The translations under genes and the position numbers were made by a program. From the NCBI GenBank assembly GCA_963709665.1, contig CAVPWU010000002.1, forward strand, positions 124,001 through 188,000: a stretch of DNA of 64,000 nt, in the 5' to 3' direction. The DNA is from DASZIT01 sp963709665. Lineage in GTDB: Bacteria; Actinomycetota; Acidimicrobiia; Acidimicrobiales; RAAP-2. This document shows, piece after piece, positions 57,326-64,000 of this stretch (its first letter is position 1; each line of letters opens with the position of its first letter). Under the pieces are notes generated by a model that did no database searches, was not told the origin of the DNA, and worked only from the letters and a program-made list of their open reading frames with translations.

Positions 57326-58360
57326 TCAGCCGAACCAGACGCTGCGACGCTCGCGCAGCATGTCGTGGAGGGCGTCCTGCAGGCGGCCCCGGATCTGCTC
57401 GGCCTCGTCCATGATCCGGCTCCGGGAGTAGCGCTCGAGGCCCTCGGCGACGTCGAAGGTGATCGGGTCGAGGACCCGGATCTTGATCTTGGCCGGGAAG
57501 TACATCAGGTACCCGAGGGGGCCGAAGACCAGGTTGTTGGCGGTGACCGGGAAGTACGGGGTCTTGATGAGCTTGGCCAGGGCGTTGACCCGGAAGAGGA
57601 TGGGCATGGTCTCCTCCGCCCCCACCACCGCGATGGGGATGACCGGGACCCCGGACCGCATGGCGATCTCCACGAAGCCACCCCTCCCGAACCGCCGGAG
57701 CCGGTACCGGTCCGAGAACGACTTGGAGGGGCCCTTGGTCCCCTCCGGGAAGACCAGCGCCAGCTGCTGCTGCTCGTGGAGCAGGCGGTAGGCGTTGTCG
57801 GGGTGGGCGGGCACCCCCCCGGTGCGGGACCACAGGGTGCCCACCACCGGGATGGTCCGGAAGAAGTAGTCCGCCATGCCGTAGACAGGCCGACCCAGCT
57901 CCTCCTCGATGCCGTGCATGATGGCCGGCGCGTCGGAGGGGATGGCACCGGCGTGATTGGCCACCAGCAGGGCGCCACCGCTCATCGGGATCTTCTCGAG
58001 GCCCTCCCACTCCACCCGGAACCAGCGGCGGTAGAGGGGGTTGTAGAGGCGTCGCACCACCGATCGCATGTGCTCGGAGCGCCCCCATTCGTCGACGTCC
58101 GACCGGCGGGGGTCGTCGGGGGGTACGTCGTCGGAGCGGGGGACGGCCACCGGCAGCGACGAGGTGCCCGGGCGGTCGGAACGGCGGGGGATGGGCTCGT
58201 CCGACCCGCCGACCTCCGCCGACTCCAGGACCCCCTCGGAGGCGTCCGACGCCTCGTGGACGTCCGGGGCACGCTCGGTCACCACCCCCGCCTCGATGGC
58301 ACGGGCTTTGCGGGCCGTGCTCCGGGCGGCGTTCGGTGGGTCCGCGGTCACCTCCGTCAT
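57326..58360 (-). CDS. Lysophospholipid acyltransferase family protein (Rv0502-like)
   Basis: 344 residues from ATG 58360. The first 110 residues are polar and acidic without a motif. The acyltransferase domain begins YNPLYRRWFRVEWEGLEKIP. The block I His/Asp occur in ANHAGAIPSDAPAIM, with the wider spacing seen in this subfamily rather than H-x4-D. The other blocks are VGTLWSRTGGVPA and ALVFPEGTKGPSK, and the acceptor site is VPVIPIAVVGAEETMP. It likely acylates a glycerol- or glycolipid at the membrane. It is the upstream partner of the GalE2-like gene. Charged tail ends ERRSVWFG. Confidence 0.85.
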   Translation of the reverse strand: MTEVTADPPNAARSTARKARAIEAGVVTERAPDVHEASDASEGVLESAEVGGSDEPIPRRSDRPGTSSLPVAVPRSDDVPPDDPRRSDVDEWGRSEHMRSVVRRLYNPLYRRWFRVEWEGLEKIPMSGGALLVANHAGAIPSDAPAIMHGIEEELGRPVYGMADYFFRTIPVVGTLWSRTGGVPAHPDNAYRLLHEQQQLALVFPEGTKGPSKSFSDRYRLRRFGRGGFVEIAMRSGVPVIPIAVVGAEETMPILFRVNALAKLIKTPYFPVTANNLVFGPLGYLMYFPAKIKIRVLDPITFDVAEGLERYSRSRIMDEAEQIRGRLQDALHDMLRERRSVWFG

Positions 58361-58484
58361 GGTACCGGGCGCAGAACCGTGTGGACCCCGGCGGGGAGGG
58401 GTCCGGCGTCGTGGGTCGGCCCCACCCGTCTCCCGGGTCCGGTGGGACGGGTCCTCGTCCCCGTCCCCGCCCCGTTCGACCCGG

Positions 58485-59525
58485 TCAGCCCCCGTCGGGC
58501 CCGTCCGGGAGAACACCCGGTGGCACCAGCCGGCCGGCCAAGGGTCCGAGGGAGCGGACGGCGGCCGCCGACAGGGAGCGGCGATGGACCGACAGTGGAC
58601 GGAGGCGTTCGGTGAGCGCCCGGGAGAGCGCCGTCGCCTCGGCGGCGGGCACCAGTGGGAGGAGCACCTGGACGGTGGATCCGGTCCGGACCACCGGCAG
58701 CGGGGTCTCGGGCAGCACGGCGTCGACGGCCGCCGCCAGCCGGTCGGCGAGCTCTGCCGGAGGGACGTCGCCCGAGGGGTCGTGGACCACCACGGCGGGG
58801 ACCGGCGGCACGGCCCGGAGGCCCAGGCGAGACCGGTAGACGTCGGCCAGCATGCCCAGGGAGTCGTGCAGGGGATGGACGGTGCTTCCGGGGACGTGCT
58901 TCCACTGGACCGGCACCTCCGAGATGGTGAGCCCGAGCCGCCGGGCCTGCACCAGCACCTCCACGTCGAAGGCGAACCGGTCGATCCGCACCAGGTGGAA
59001 GAGGAGGCGGGCGACGGGTGTCCGGAAGGCCTTGAACCCGCACTGGGTGTCGTGGAGCCCGAGCCCGGTGCCGGTGGTCACCGCCCGGTTGAACAGGCCG
59101 CCCATCAGGGACCGGAGGATGTAGCGACTCTCGACCATCGAGTCGTCGAGCGCCCGGGAGCCGATGGCGAGATCGGTGGTCCGGAGCCCCTCCGCCAGCA
59201 GCGGGATGGCCCGGGGATCGATGGCCATGTCGGCGTCCATGTAGGCGCAGGTCACGCCCCGGGCTCCGGCGACCCCGGCCCGTACCGCCGCACCCTTGCC
59301 TCGGTTGGACGGGAGGGAGACCACCCGGTGGTGGGGGAGGGGGGCGAGCAGCTTGCGGGCGGTCTCGGCGGTGCCGTCACCGCTGCCGTCGTCGACCACC
59401 ACCACCTCGGTGCGCTGCAGGTCGAGCGCCCCCTCGGACACCGCGGCATCGAACCGCTCCATGCCGGCGGCCAGGCGGTGGGCCTCGTTGAAGGCGGGGA
59501 CGATGATGGTGAGGTCGAAGGTCAT
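58485..59525 (-). CDS. Family 2 glycosyltransferase, dolichyl-phosphate-glucose-synthase-like, with extra C-terminal domain
   Basis: 346 residues from ATG 59525. GT-A domain about 1-235: LTIIVPAFNEAHRLAAGMER, VVVVDDGSGDGTAETARKLL, NRGKGAAVRAGVAGARG, CAYMDADMAIDPRAIPLLAE (DXD), AIGSRALDDSMVESRYILRS, LGLHDTQCGFKAFRTPVARL, DRFAFDVEVLVQARRLGL. About 110 residues follow, Ala/Leu/Val-rich without membrane segments (VVVHDPSGDVPPAELADRLA), which the usual 240-residue enzymes lack. Likely product: polyprenyl-phosphate glucose or a related lipid-linked sugar. Confidence 0.85.
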   Translation of the reverse strand: MTFDLTIIVPAFNEAHRLAAGMERFDAAVSEGALDLQRTEVVVVDDGSGDGTAETARKLLAPLPHHRVVSLPSNRGKGAAVRAGVAGARGVTCAYMDADMAIDPRAIPLLAEGLRTTDLAIGSRALDDSMVESRYILRSLMGGLFNRAVTTGTGLGLHDTQCGFKAFRTPVARLLFHLVRIDRFAFDVEVLVQARRLGLTISEVPVQWKHVPGSTVHPLHDSLGMLADVYRSRLGLRAVPPVPAVVVHDPSGDVPPAELADRLAAAVDAVLPETPLPVVRTGSTVQVLLPLVPAAEATALSRALTERLRPLSVHRRSLSAAAVRSLGPLAGRLVPPGVLPDGPDGG

Positions 59526-59607
59526 GGTTCCGGTGGTCCGACCCTAGGCCCCGCCGCCTTCCCCGCCGTGTCGGGCGCCGCCGGCGGCTCCGGGAGGTCC
59601 GGCCGGA

Positions 59608-60954
59608 TCAGGGACGGGCGGCGCCGACCAGCCCGGCGGAGAAGAACGGGTCGAACTCCACCACCGTCCCGGTGTGGGCGGCCTGGATGATGGTGTCGTC
59701 GCCGTAGGGGGTGGGCTGGCCGTCGAGGGTCGGACCCACGTACATCACCACGTGGTCGATGCCGGCGGCGCCGTCGAAGTCGTAGAAGAGCAGGTCACCA
59801 GGCTCGAGGGACGAGAGGCTGACGTGCGGGAAGTCGGCGTACTGATCGGCGGCCGAGTGGTCGAGGGTGACCCCGGCCTGGGCCCAGGCCAGCATGGTCA
59901 GGCCCGAGCAGTCGACCCCGGCACTGCTGGCCCCGCCCCACACGTAGGGCACCCCCAGGTACTTCATGGCGCCGTGGACCGCCGCCAGCCCGGGCGCCTG
60001 TGGATCACCCCCGTAGGCGATCTCGCCGTCGCCGGCGGAGCTGGCGGCCTGGTCGGCGGCCTGGTCGGCGGTGGTGGCACTGGCACTCCCGGCACCCACC
60101 GTGCCCGCCACCTGGGCGGCCGTCTGAGCCTGGGCGGCGGCGGCCTGGGCGGCGGCCTGGGACTGGGCGGCGGCGGCGGCCTGGGCGGCGGCGGCGGCCT
60201 GGGCGGCGGCCTGGGCGGCGATCTGCTGGGCCAGGGTGCCCTTGACCTGGGTCAGGGTGGCCTGGGACTGGCTCGCGGCAGCCGACGCCTTCTGCTGGTC
60301 CTGGCTCTCGGAAGCCTGCTCGCTCATCTCCGCCTGCTGCTCGGAGAGGAGCCGGCTGTCGGTGGAGCTCAGCCTCTTCTGGTCGGCGTCGACGGCGTCG
60401 GCATCGTGGACGGCGTCGCTCACCGCCACCTTGTCGTAGGTCGACCGCTCCTCACCGGACTGGCCGGGCGGGGCGAACAGGTTGGCGATGGCGGCCGACC
60501 CTTCGTCCGAGACGTAGGCGTGGACGGCGTCGTTGCGGAGCCGTTCCTTGTCGGAGGCCAGTTGGCTCCGGTCGTTGTCCATGGCGGCCGTGGTGGCGGC
60601 CAGGGACGAACGTGTGGTGGTCAGGTCGACGGTCGCCTGGTTGTACGCCTCGTCGGCCTCGTCGAGGGCCGCCTGCTCCTGGCCGATCTGCGCCTCGATG
60701 GCGGAGACCTGGGCCTCGCTGGCCTGGATGTCCGAATTCGAGTCGCCGGGAACGGTGGTCGAGGTCGGGCTGGTTCCCGACGGGTCGGCGGTGACGGCCG
60801 GCGCCGCCAGGGCGGAGGTGGGGGCGACCATCAGACCGACGGGAACCACGGACAGCGAGACGGCCAGGATGACGGTGGTCACCCTGGTCCTGCGCCCCCG
60901 GCGCGCAAACCGCTTCGGGGCGCGCTCCACATGGGCCGATTGCCCGACAGTCAC
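59608..60954 (-). CDS. NlpC/P60 peptidoglycan endopeptidase with coiled coil
   Basis: 448 residues. GTG 60954 (AGGAG eight bases upstream) gives a basic N-terminus and signal peptide VTTVILAVSLSVVPVGLMVA, with a cut near TSALA/AP. A long coiled coil follows (SEAQVSAIEAQIGQEQAALD and more, about 75-250), then an Ala/Gln repeat linker (AAQAAAQAAAAAQAAAAAQ). The catalytic domain has the Cys in VWGGASSAGVDCSGLTMLAW, the His in GIDHVVMYVGP and a final polar residue in IIQAAHTG. It resembles RipA-type D,L-endopeptidases that split daughter-cell septa. The coil probably occludes or tethers the enzyme. Confidence 0.9.
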   Translation of the reverse strand: MTVGQSAHVERAPKRFARRGRRTRVTTVILAVSLSVVPVGLMVAPTSALAAPAVTADPSGTSPTSTTVPGDSNSDIQASEAQVSAIEAQIGQEQAALDEADEAYNQATVDLTTTRSSLAATTAAMDNDRSQLASDKERLRNDAVHAYVSDEGSAAIANLFAPPGQSGEERSTYDKVAVSDAVHDADAVDADQKRLSSTDSRLLSEQQAEMSEQASESQDQQKASAAASQSQATLTQVKGTLAQQIAAQAAAQAAAAAQAAAAAQSQAAAQAAAAQAQTAAQVAGTVGAGSASATTADQAADQAASSAGDGEIAYGGDPQAPGLAAVHGAMKYLGVPYVWGGASSAGVDCSGLTMLAWAQAGVTLDHSAADQYADFPHVSLSSLEPGDLLFYDFDGAAGIDHVVMYVGPTLDGQPTPYGDDTIIQAAHTGTVVEFDPFFSAGLVGAARP

Positions 60955-60970
60955 ATCAGCCACTCCTGCC

Positions 60971-60999
60971 ACAGTAATCCCACAACTCCTGGCTGCCAA
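60971..60999 (-). promoter_or_regulatory. Candidate sigma-70-type promoter of the NlpC/P60 gene
   Basis: On the minus strand TTGGCA (60994-60999), exactly 17 bases, then TACTGT (60971-60976). This is close to TTGACA-N17-TAnnnT. Transcription would begin roughly at the GTG codons (60963-60954), implying a very short or absent leader. The match is by eye only. Confidence 0.45.
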
Positions 61000-61175
61000 G
61001 GGGTCGGGATGCGTGGGCGTCGGCCCTGTCGCCGACCCCCCCCGATCCCGCCGCTGGTTCGTTCCCCCGTCTTCGACACCCCCGGAGACGACCTTGAGGC
61101 GGATCTCTCCGGGGCGGCCGGGACCACCCCGACCGGTAGATTCGGCGCACTGTCGAGTGGACGAGCGAGGCGCAC

Positions 61176-62777
61176 ATGCTGGGGACCGTCGAGACCGGGG
61201 CCGGACGGGTCCGGGGAGCGGAGCGGAACGGCGTCTGGGCCTTCTCGGGCATCCCCTACGCCGCCTCGACCGCCGGGACCCGCCGATGGCGACCACCCCA
61301 GGCCGCCGAGCCGTGGGCGGGCGTCCGGGTGTGCGACCGGTTCGGTCCGGTGGCCCCCCAACCCCCGAGGATCCCCGGGATGTCGATCGGCGGCGAGCCC
61401 GACGAGTCGTCGGAGGACTGCCTCAGCCTCACGGTCTGGACCCCGTCGCCCGACGGGGGCCGCCGGCCGGTGATGGTCTGGGTCCACGGCGGGGGCTTCA
61501 CGTCGGGCTCGGGGGCCGGCGACCTCTACCGGGGGGGCATGTTGGCGCGGGAGGGGGACGTGGTGGTGGTCACCCTCAACTACCGCCTCGGAGCGCTCGG
61601 ATTCCTCGCCCACCCGGCCCTGGCCGACCCGGGGGAGCCCTGGGTGGGCGGGGACGGTTGGAGCGGGTACGGCAACTGGGGCATCGCCGACCAGGTCGCC
61701 GCCCTGGCGTGGGTCCGCCAGAACATCGCCGGCTTCGGAGGCGACCCCGGGAACGTCACGATCTTCGGGGAGTCGGCCGGCGGCATGAGCGTGGCCTCGC
61801 TGCTGGCCATCCCCGCCGCCCGTGGGTTGTTCCGGCGGGCGGTCGTCCAGAGCGGCCCCCCCTACTGGCACACACCGGAGCTCGCCGCCGAACGGGCCGA
61901 GCGCCTGGCCGGCCTCCTCGGCGTGCCGATGACCCGGGGGGCCCTCGCAACGGTGCCGGCCGACCGGTTGGTCCGGGCGGTCGGTCAGCTGGGCGAATCG
62001 CTCCGGATCGGCGACGACGGGCTCCCGCTGGCCCTGCTCCCGGTGGTCGACGGTGGCCTGATGCTCCAGTCCCCCGACCAGGCGGTGGCCTCAGGGTCCG
62101 CCGCCGACGTCGACCTGATGATCGGTACCAACCGGGACGAGGCGGCCTTCTTCGCTGCCGCCCTGTCCGAGGGTCACGGCCTGGACGAGTCGGGCCTCGT
62201 TCGCTGGGTCTCCGCCGGGGAACCCGACCCCTCGGGAGCCCTCGACCTGATCGCCGCCTACCGGGAGGCGCGCGCCACCCGGGGCGAACCGGTGACACCC
62301 ACCGACCTGTGGGTCTCCATCGCCACCGATCTCATCTTCCGGTTCCCGTCGATCCGGCTGGCCGACACCCATGCGGCGGCGGCCCACCCGGGCGTGGGCA
62401 CGTTCACCTACCTCTTCACCTGGGAGACCCCCGCCTTCGGGGGCCGCCTCGGGTCGTGCCACGCCCTGGAGATCCCCTTCGTCTTCGGCACGGTGGTGCA
62501 GCCGTCCGTCCAACTCTTCGCCGGGGGCGGTGACGACGCCCTGACCCTGTCGTCCGGGATGCGCGCCGCCTGGCTGGCCTTCGCCAGGTGGGGCGAACCG
62601 TCCAACGAGCGATCCGGGCCGTGGCCGGCCTGGGATCCGGGGCGACGACCCACCATGGTCTTCGGGCCATGGCCGGGATCGGACGGGTGGTGGCGGCCGG
62701 TGGAACGGCCCCGGGACCGGGAGCTCGAGGTGCTCAGGGGCGTCGCCGGCCTGCCCACGGGGGTGAGCCGGCCGTAG
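61176..62777 (+). CDS. Type-B carboxylesterase
   Basis: 533-residue alpha/beta hydrolase of the cholinesterase/para-nitrobenzyl esterase family. ATG 61176. It starts VETGAGRVRGAERNGVWAFS, with GIPYAAS and the conserved EDCLSLTVWTP, oxyanion hole HGGGFTSGSG, nucleophile Ser200 in FGESAGGMS, acid Glu322 in GTNRDEAAFF and His429 in SCHALEIPFVFG. No signal peptide, so probably cytoplasmic. Length and triad are complete. Natural substrate unknown. It diverges from the NlpC/P60 gene across 221 bases. Confidence 0.93.
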   Translation: MLGTVETGAGRVRGAERNGVWAFSGIPYAASTAGTRRWRPPQAAEPWAGVRVCDRFGPVAPQPPRIPGMSIGGEPDESSEDCLSLTVWTPSPDGGRRPVMVWVHGGGFTSGSGAGDLYRGGMLAREGDVVVVTLNYRLGALGFLAHPALADPGEPWVGGDGWSGYGNWGIADQVAALAWVRQNIAGFGGDPGNVTIFGESAGGMSVASLLAIPAARGLFRRAVVQSGPPYWHTPELAAERAERLAGLLGVPMTRGALATVPADRLVRAVGQLGESLRIGDDGLPLALLPVVDGGLMLQSPDQAVASGSAADVDLMIGTNRDEAAFFAAALSEGHGLDESGLVRWVSAGEPDPSGALDLIAAYREARATRGEPVTPTDLWVSIATDLIFRFPSIRLADTHAAAAHPGVGTFTYLFTWETPAFGGRLGSCHALEIPFVFGTVVQPSVQLFAGGGDDALTLSSGMRAAWLAFARWGEPSNERSGPWPAWDPGRRPTMVFGPWPGSDGWWRPVERPRDRELEVLRGVAGLPTGVSRP

Positions 62778-62959
62778 CCCCGGTGGGCCGTGGCCCCGGT
62801 GGGTCTCGAGGCCTGTCCCTGAGGGGCGGGTGGGGTCCAGGTAGGCTCGGTCCCACCCGCCGAACGGCTCCCGCGGCACGGCCTTGGCGCTCGGATTCGG
62901 TAACGGTTCGGGACCAGGACCGAGTGCCGGGGCGGGCCATGACGGCGACGGGACGGACC

Positions 62960-63033
62960 GGGGACGTAGCCCAATCGGCAGAGGCAGGGCGCTTAAACCG
63001 CCCCCAGTGAGGGTTCGACTCCCTCCGTCCCCA
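62960..63033 (+). tRNA. tRNA with UAA anticodon, short variable loop (Leu by codon table)
   Basis: 74 bases fold as a complete cloverleaf. Acceptor GGGGACG/CGTCCCC, discriminator A; D-arm GCC...GGC with GG in the loop; anticodon stem GGGCG/CGCCC around loop CTTAAAC (62992-62998); T-arm GAGGG-TTCGACT-CCCTC. Positions 34-36 are TAA, which would read the Leu codon UUA. The variable loop is only five bases (CCAGT), whereas bacterial tRNA-Leu normally has a long variable arm. Identity is therefore uncertain. No CCA is encoded. Confidence 0.8.
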
Positions 63034-63076
63034 CCCAGCGCACCCGCCCACGGGTCGCCGCGGTCGGGAGGAGCGG

Positions 63077-63124
63077 CAGGCGGGCGGGTCGGGACAGGCG
63101 GGTGGGTCGGGACAGGCGGGTGGG
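63077..63124. repeat. 18-bp tandem repeat between tRNA and esterase gene
   Basis: CAGGCGGGCGGGTCGGGA (63077-63094), CAGGCGGGTGGGTCGGGA (63095-63112) and a partial third copy. G-rich on the plus strand with runs of three or more G. It lies in the 178-base gap between the tRNA and the secreted esterase start. Confidence 0.75.
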
Positions 63125-63211
63125 GGTGAGGGGAGAGGTGGAGCCAGGGTGGGTGGTCGCCGGATGATGATGGCGGGGTCCGTCGGGCGCAACGGGTCTG
63201 AAGGAGGCGGC

Positions 63212-64000
63212 ATGGGTCCCGACGGGGAGCTGACGGGGATGGACCAAGGCGGGCCTTCCCGGGGGAGGGTCACCACGCGGGTGATCGGACGGGCGGCGGT
63301 GGCGCTGGCCGCCGTGGTGGTGGTCGGTGCGGCCGGCGCCGCCTGCGGCGGCGGTGGGAGGTCGTCGCCGACGACGGCGCCCCGTCCGGCGAGGCCCGCC
63401 TCGTCGACGCCGGTCCCGGTGACCTCCGCTCCGGCGGGAGGGACGACGTCGTCGACTCCGGGTTGCGAGGTGACCCCGCGTCCGGCCTCGGGAACGTCCA
63501 CCCTGCGAATGACGGTAGCGGGGGTCGAGCGCCTGGTGATCCTCCACGTGCCCGCGGGGGACCCGGGCTCACCGATCCCACTGGTCCTGAACATGCACGG
63601 CAGCCAGTCGACCGCCGCCGAGCAGGAGGCCCTGACCGGCATGGACGCCACCGCCGACGCCGACGACTTCATCGTGGCGTACCCGCAGGGCGCCATCCCC
63701 GCCGGCGGCGGCTTCGAGTGGAACGTCCCGGGCCAGCCGCTGGTGGGGGGCTCCGCCGTGCCGACCGGCTCGCCCGACGACGTGACCTTCCTGGAGGACG
63801 TGGTCTCCGACATCGAGCACGACCACTGCGTGAACGCCGACCGGGTCTACGCCACCGGCTTCTCGGGTGGCGCCCGGATGGCCTCCCAGCTCGGGTGCGG
63901 CGCATCCACCACCATCGCGGCGGTGGCCCCGGTCAGCGGGCTGCGCCTCCCCGTCCCCTGTGCCTCGACCCGACCGGTGCCGGTGGTGGCGTTCCACGGC
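63212..64000 (+). CDS. Secreted PHB-depolymerase/feruloyl-esterase-like protein (3' end beyond window)
   Basis: ATG 63212, preceded by AAGGAGG with a four-base gap, opens 263 codons that run off the window. The signal segment AAVALAAVVVVGAAGAACGG could be a lipoprotein signal with Cys in GAAC. A Thr/Pro/Ser-rich linker follows, then the alpha/beta hydrolase domain: LVLNMHGSQSTAAEQEALTG, ADADDFIVAYPQGA, DDVTFLEDVVSDIEHDHCVN, nucleophile Ser in YATGFSGGARMASQL, GCGASTTIAAVAPVSGL and VVAFHG at the edge. These are the LpqC/PHB depolymerase family motifs. The catalytic His and the C-terminus are outside. Confidence 0.88.
   Translation, partial: MGPDGELTGMDQGGPSRGRVTTRVIGRAAVALAAVVVVGAAGAACGGGGRSSPTTAPRPARPASSTPVPVTSAPAGGTTSSTPGCEVTPRPASGTSTLRMTVAGVERLVILHVPAGDPGSPIPLVLNMHGSQSTAAEQEALTGMDATADADDFIVAYPQGAIPAGGGFEWNVPGQPLVGGSAVPTGSPDDVTFLEDVVSDIEHDHCVNADRVYATGFSGGARMASQLGCGASTTIAAVAPVSGLRLPVPCASTRPVPVVAFHG

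Noticed and set aside
60955..61175. c-di-AMP (ydaO/yuaA) riboswitch upstream of the NlpC/P60 gene
   Set aside because: NlpC/P60 genes in actinobacteria often carry one, and a fragment GGGGGAACGAACC is present. The other conserved blocks (GGGTGAATC and CCGAACCCG-type) could not be found.

Overview
This window is very GC-rich and reads as an actinobacterial chromosome, most likely class Acidimicrobiia. Three things point there. First, the block glmU-prs-rplY-pth-mfd-surA/lipoprotein-mazG-eno-divIC-DUF501-ppx (28457-45280) matches the Mycobacterium tuberculosis Rv1014c-Rv1026 neighbourhood. Second, the 32-residue ribosomal protein bS22 and F420-type (LLM) enzymes are actinobacterial. Third, the tandem GYWLVASDGG repeats at the end of the giant secreted protein are, to my knowledge, typical of Acidimicrobiia.

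Layout. 1-2455: tail of an unknown gene, bS22, and an MprAB-like two-component pair. 2598-4793: tRNA-Gln, a 59-residue membrane protein and typA. 4926-10666: a three-gene leftward operon of prepilin-like proteins in PilV-PilW-PilX order with very large ectodomains. 10950-21643: a divergent, roughly 3,560-residue sedolisin (S53) protease carrying about 24 Ig-like repeats of 106 residues and six 42-residue C-terminal repeats. 21672-28323: a leftward acyl-CoA catabolic operon (carboxyltransferase, biotin carboxylase, AtuA, acyl-CoA dehydrogenase). 28457-45280: the conserved housekeeping block, into which an F420 oxidoreductase and an ABC-2 exporter are inserted. 45329-59525: envelope-glycan genes (five glycosyltransferases or glycosyltransferase-like membrane proteins, a YfhO-type membrane protein, a GalE2-like epimerase and an acyltransferase). 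59608-64000: an NlpC/P60 cell-wall hydrolase, a type-B carboxylesterase, an unusual tRNA with a UAA anticodon, and the start of a secreted esterase.

Sequence quality. Many genes in 269-43741 are broken by frameshifts, while genes from 43738 to the end are open throughout. At eleven sites the frame is restored by adding exactly one GC/CG dinucleotide inside a short GC run. Most of the others are explained by one base in a homopolymer. Because essential genes (mfd, pth, glmU, divIC) are hit in the same way, I treat most breaks as consensus errors and annotate full-length genes across them. Coordinates of such genes run from the inferred start to the inferred stop, so they do not translate in one frame.

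The most distinctive region is 4926-21643. There the pilin-type operon and the giant protease-adhesin face away from a shared 283-base intergenic region, which suggests one surface-attachment or secretion system.
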